Below are positions 61,425 to 64,000 of a DNA stretch of 64,000 nt, piece by piece. A program made the position numbers and the translations under genes. The notes under the pieces are model-generated. The model searched no databases and was not told where the DNA came from. It worked only from the letters and a program-made list of their open reading frames with translations. The DNA comes from Acidovorax sp. DW039 (lineage in GTDB: Bacteria > Pseudomonadota > Gammaproteobacteria > Burkholderiales > Burkholderiaceae_C): contig NZ_AP029019.1 in assembly GCF_037101375.1 (NCBI RefSeq), positions 1,860,001 through 1,924,000 on the forward strand, given 5' to 3'. Each line of letters starts with the position of its first letter. Within the stretch, counting starts at the first letter, position 1.

Positions 61425-63122
61425 TCAATCATCGTCTCGGTGGTGGCTGCTGCGCCAGATGGCACGCACCAGCCACAGCCCGCACACCACTGCGCCGCTG
61501 AAGCCCAGAAAGCCGAAAGCAGGCAGCCCGAACAGCGTGGGGCCGCCTTGCACTGTCATCACTATCGATGAGCCAATGATGAGCGCGGCAATCACCAGCG
61601 CCATGGCCAACCGGTTGGCCGATCGGTCAATCTGGTCGCCCACCCGCTTGAGGTGGGCCAGTTCGATGCCCACCTGCAGATGCCCCCGGCGCGCGTTGCG
61701 CATCAGGCGCGAGAGGTCGTCCGGCAACTGCTCCATAGCCGCCCAGGCACGGCGCAAGGTTTGCCAGCTGCGCGAGGCCACGGCGTGAGGCTGGTAGCGG
61801 GCTTTGACCACCTGCTGCAGCAAGGGCAGGGCTTCGGAGGCCATGTGAAAGCCGGGGTCCAGGTTGCGGCCCATGCCTTCCAGCGAGATGAAGGCTTTGA
61901 TGAGCAGGGCTAGGTCGGAAGGCAAAGCCAGGCGGTGCTCCCGCAAAATGGCGGTGACATCCGCCAGCATCTGCCCCAGGCTGAGCTGCGCAAGGGGAAT
62001 GCCGTGGTACTGGTCCACAAAGGCCTCAATCTCCGTTTCCAGCTGTCCCAGGTCTGTGCCTTGAAAGCTGCCTGTCCAGTCCAGCAGCACGTCTGCCACG
62101 GCTTGAGGGCGCTGTTCCACCAAACCCAGCAGCAACTGCAAAAGCTCGTCCCGGCGGCGCTGTGACAGGCGTCCCACCATTCCAAAGTCGATGAACGCGA
62201 TGCGGTTGTCAGGCAGGTAGAAAACGTTGCCTGGATGAGGATCTGCATGGAACAGACCGTCTTGCACAATCATTTTGAGCACCGCATGCGCGCCCCGTTG
62301 GGCCAGCAGGGTGCGGTCAAAACCTGCCTCGGGGGTCAGGTCCGTCAGCGCCCCGCCTGGTGTCCCTGCAATAAAGTCTTGCACGTTGATGCGTTCGCGC
62401 GTGTGTGCCCAGTGCACACGCGGAACCACAATCCAGGGCAGTGACTGCAGGTTGGCCGCAATGCGCTCCGCGTGGCGACATTCGCTGGCCAGGTCCAGCT
62501 CGCGCTGCAGGGAGCGTGCAAACTCTCTGACCAGTTGCTGGGGCTGGTAGGGCTTGAGCGAAGGCAATTCTGCTTCGGCCAGGGCGGCCAGACGTTTGAG
62601 CAGGCGCAGGTCTGCGGCAATGGTGTCCGATATGCCGGGGCGGCGTATTTTGACAATGACCTCGGTGCCATCGTGCAGCCGTGCGCGGTGCACTTGGGCA
62701 ATGGATGCTGCGGCCAGCGGCTCGGTGTCAAACCATGCAAACACTTCTTCGGGCTCTGCGCCCAGGTCCTCACGCAACTGGGGGCGCAGTTGTGCGAGTG
62801 GCAGGGTGGGCACATGGCTGTGCAGCTTCTCCAGCTCCGTGATGTATTCGGGGCCGAACAGATCGGCACGGCCGGCAAGGATCTGGCCAAATTTGACGAA
62901 GGTGGGGCCCAGTTCTTCCAGAGCCAGGCGGATCTGCACGGGCGGCTCGATGCGGGCAAGGTCTGCTGCATGGCTCCAGTTCAGCACCTGCCCCGCGCGC
63001 TCCAGCTTGTCTGCCAGCCCCAGCCTGCGCACGGTGTCCCCAAACCCATGGCGCACCATGACGCCCAGAATTTCCTTGAGTCGCCCCAGGTCGCGCGCGG
63101 TGTCCAGTGTCTCGATCAGCAT
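61425..63122 (-). CDS. ABC1/AarF/UbiB-family atypical kinase
   Basis: A 565-residue member of the ABC1/UbiB family. The KxGQ motif appears in LGPTFVKFGQILAGRADLFG (about residues 71-90). The Ala-rich nucleotide loop PLAAASIAQVHRA (about 133-145), HADPHPGN (about 293-300) and DFGMVGRL follow. Two membrane helices close the protein (about 505-525 and 530-552). UbiB proteins support ubiquinone synthesis; whether this is the ubiB orthologue is uncertain since no other ubi genes are adjacent. The ATG at 63122 begins MLIETLDTARDL. Confidence 0.9.
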   Translation of the reverse strand: MLIETLDTARDLGRLKEILGVMVRHGFGDTVRRLGLADKLERAGQVLNWSHAADLARIEPPVQIRLALEELGPTFVKFGQILAGRADLFGPEYITELEKLHSHVPTLPLAQLRPQLREDLGAEPEEVFAWFDTEPLAAASIAQVHRARLHDGTEVIVKIRRPGISDTIAADLRLLKRLAALAEAELPSLKPYQPQQLVREFARSLQRELDLASECRHAERIAANLQSLPWIVVPRVHWAHTRERINVQDFIAGTPGGALTDLTPEAGFDRTLLAQRGAHAVLKMIVQDGLFHADPHPGNVFYLPDNRIAFIDFGMVGRLSQRRRDELLQLLLGLVEQRPQAVADVLLDWTGSFQGTDLGQLETEIEAFVDQYHGIPLAQLSLGQMLADVTAILREHRLALPSDLALLIKAFISLEGMGRNLDPGFHMASEALPLLQQVVKARYQPHAVASRSWQTLRRAWAAMEQLPDDLSRLMRNARRGHLQVGIELAHLKRVGDQIDRSANRLAMALVIAALIIGSSIVMTVQGGPTLFGLPAFGFLGFSGAVVCGLWLVRAIWRSSHHRDDD

Positions 63123-63159
63123 TCAAGGATATTAGCCGCCCTGCGCCAGGGGCATCACC

Positions 63160-64000
63160 TCATGCGGAGGAGGCCTGAAGGCTTGGTCCAAAAACCGGCG
63201 TGTCTGTCTCTGCCTCGGCCAATGGAACCGTGGTCGGCCTGGATGCCTGCACCGAGCGGGGCTGGATATGCACTTCGGCGGGCCTGTAGGCCTGATGCCA
63301 GGCAGGGACCTCGTCTTGCGGCATGGCCTTGCTGAAGAAATAGCCCTGGATATTGGCAATGCCACTTTCGATCACGCACTGCAATTCCTCGGGTGTCTCC
63401 ACCCCCTCCACCACGACGTTCAACTGAAGCTCTCTTGCCAGTCGCACGACATGGCGCAGCAGAGACTGTCTGCGTGGATCGGTCGGCAGCTGGCGCAGGA
63501 ACAGGCGGTCGCACTTGATGCCCGCAATGGGCAGATCGGCCAGAACCCCGAGTGAGGAGTAGCCCGCTCCGAAATCGTCCATGAAGACCGGGACCCCGAT
63601 GACCCGCAAATCGTGAATGGCCTGCACCATGGGAGCGCCGCAGGCTATCAGGGCGTGTTCTGTCAGCTCCAGCTGCAATGCACCCCAGGGCAGGGAACGC
63701 TGGGCCAGTTCATCACAAATCCACTGGGCAAAACCGGGCTCCAGCAGGGTGCCGGGGGCCACGTTGACGCACACGGTGCTGGCTGCCATGCCCTGGGCGG
63801 TCCATTGGTGCGCAGCGTCCAGGGCATTCAGCAAGATCATCCGGTCGGCCACATGGGTTTTGCCCTGTAGCTCACAGACCAGGAAGAACGCGTCCGGGCT
63901 CAACGGTCCCAGCAGGGGATCGTTCAGCCGTAGCAAGGCCTCATAGTGGACTTGGGGGCTGCGCAGGTTGATGATGGGTTGAAAGTGCAGCGCAAGGGTC
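63160..64000 (-). CDS. EAL-domain cyclic-di-GMP phosphodiesterase, 5' end cut by window edge
   Basis: The frame is open to the right edge (base 64000), so the N-terminus is missing; about 279 codons are visible. The EAL motif is present as YEALLRLNDP in the first 30 visible residues, preceded by LHFQPIINLRS. The other catalytic positions follow: VNVAPGTLLEP (Asn), LQLELTEHAL (Glu), MDDFGAGYSSLGVL (Asp pair), IKCDRLFL (Lys) and VVEGVET (Glu). All key residues are intact, so hydrolysis of cyclic-di-GMP is likely. The C-terminal 35 residues after YRPAEVH are low complexity. Any upstream sensor or GGDEF domain lies outside. Confidence 0.92.
   Translation of the reverse strand, partial: TLALHFQPIINLRSPQVHYEALLRLNDPLLGPLSPDAFFLVCELQGKTHVADRMILLNALDAAHQWTAQGMAASTVCVNVAPGTLLEPGFAQWICDELAQRSLPWGALQLELTEHALIACGAPMVQAIHDLRVIGVPVFMDDFGAGYSSLGVLADLPIAGIKCDRLFLRQLPTDPRRQSLLRHVVRLARELQLNVVVEGVETPEELQCVIESGIANIQGYFFSKAMPQDEVPAWHQAYRPAEVHIQPRSVQASRPTTVPLAEAETDTPVFGPSLQASSA

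Noticed and set aside
1..64000. CRISPR arrays, prophage or intact insertion sequences
   Set aside because: No regularly spaced direct repeats with unique spacers, no transposase or integrase genes and no phage structural genes were found; the recurrent palindromes are dispersed, not arrayed.

Overview
The window is about 64 kb of high-GC DNA from one bacterial chromosome. Gene content and protein sequences point to a betaproteobacterium of the family Comamonadaceae, most like Acidovorax or a close relative. This rests on periplasmic Bug-type receptors, several TRAP transporters, the FlhDC flagellar master regulator, a hemC-hemD-hemX-hemY operon and the purM/hda/pcnB/folK neighbourhood. No rRNA, tRNA, CRISPR array, intact insertion sequence or prophage was seen.

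Layout. 1-5.6 kb: housekeeping genes (AI-2E/PerM-type permease fragment, purM, hda, a HAD phosphatase, pcnB, folK). 6-8 kb: two orphan genes of unknown function in tandem. 8-14.4 kb: a Bug receptor, a ferredoxin-reductase fusion, an SDR-like protein, an exported DUF4124 protein, cheV and an FAH-family enzyme. 14.5-21.7 kb: a five-gene operon (TRAP receptor, XylD-type dehydratase, XylX-type dehydratase, DctQ, DctM) with a divergent LysR regulator, probably for uptake and Weimberg-type breakdown of a sugar acid such as xylonate. 21.8-26 kb: a conserved unknown, a PagL-type lipid A deacylase, an FMN riboswitch controlling ribH2, and a chemoreceptor. 26-31 kb: gcdR/gcdH/gcdG plus a Bug receptor, a glutarate (lysine breakdown) cluster. 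31-33.6 kb: cytochrome b561 with two YceI proteins. 34-41 kb: the heme operon, and ppc divergent from it. 41-50 kb: a GGDEF/EAL protein, two surface lipoproteins (one FlgO-like), flhDC, a sulfurtransferase, an EamA exporter and a Rieske oxygenase. 50-54 kb: xseB-ispA-dxs (isoprenoid precursors). 53.7-57.6 kb: a second TRAP system whose receptor gene faces its permease genes. 57.8-61.3 kb: tupBCA tungstate transporter with a divergent ModE-like/receptor-like regulator. 61.4-64 kb: an ABC1/UbiB kinase and the start of an EAL protein cut by the window end.

The most unusual signal is a family of dispersed short palindromic repeats, eight clear copies of about 50-60 bp. Six are intergenic, including one perfect 21-bp-arm hairpin between convergent genes and one forming the leader of dxs. 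Two lie inside genes: one adds a segment of about 20 residues to HemD, and the other encodes the hydrophobic core of the TupA signal peptide. Both coding copies are read in the same orientation and the same frame. This resembles the protein-coding palindromic elements known from Rickettsia.
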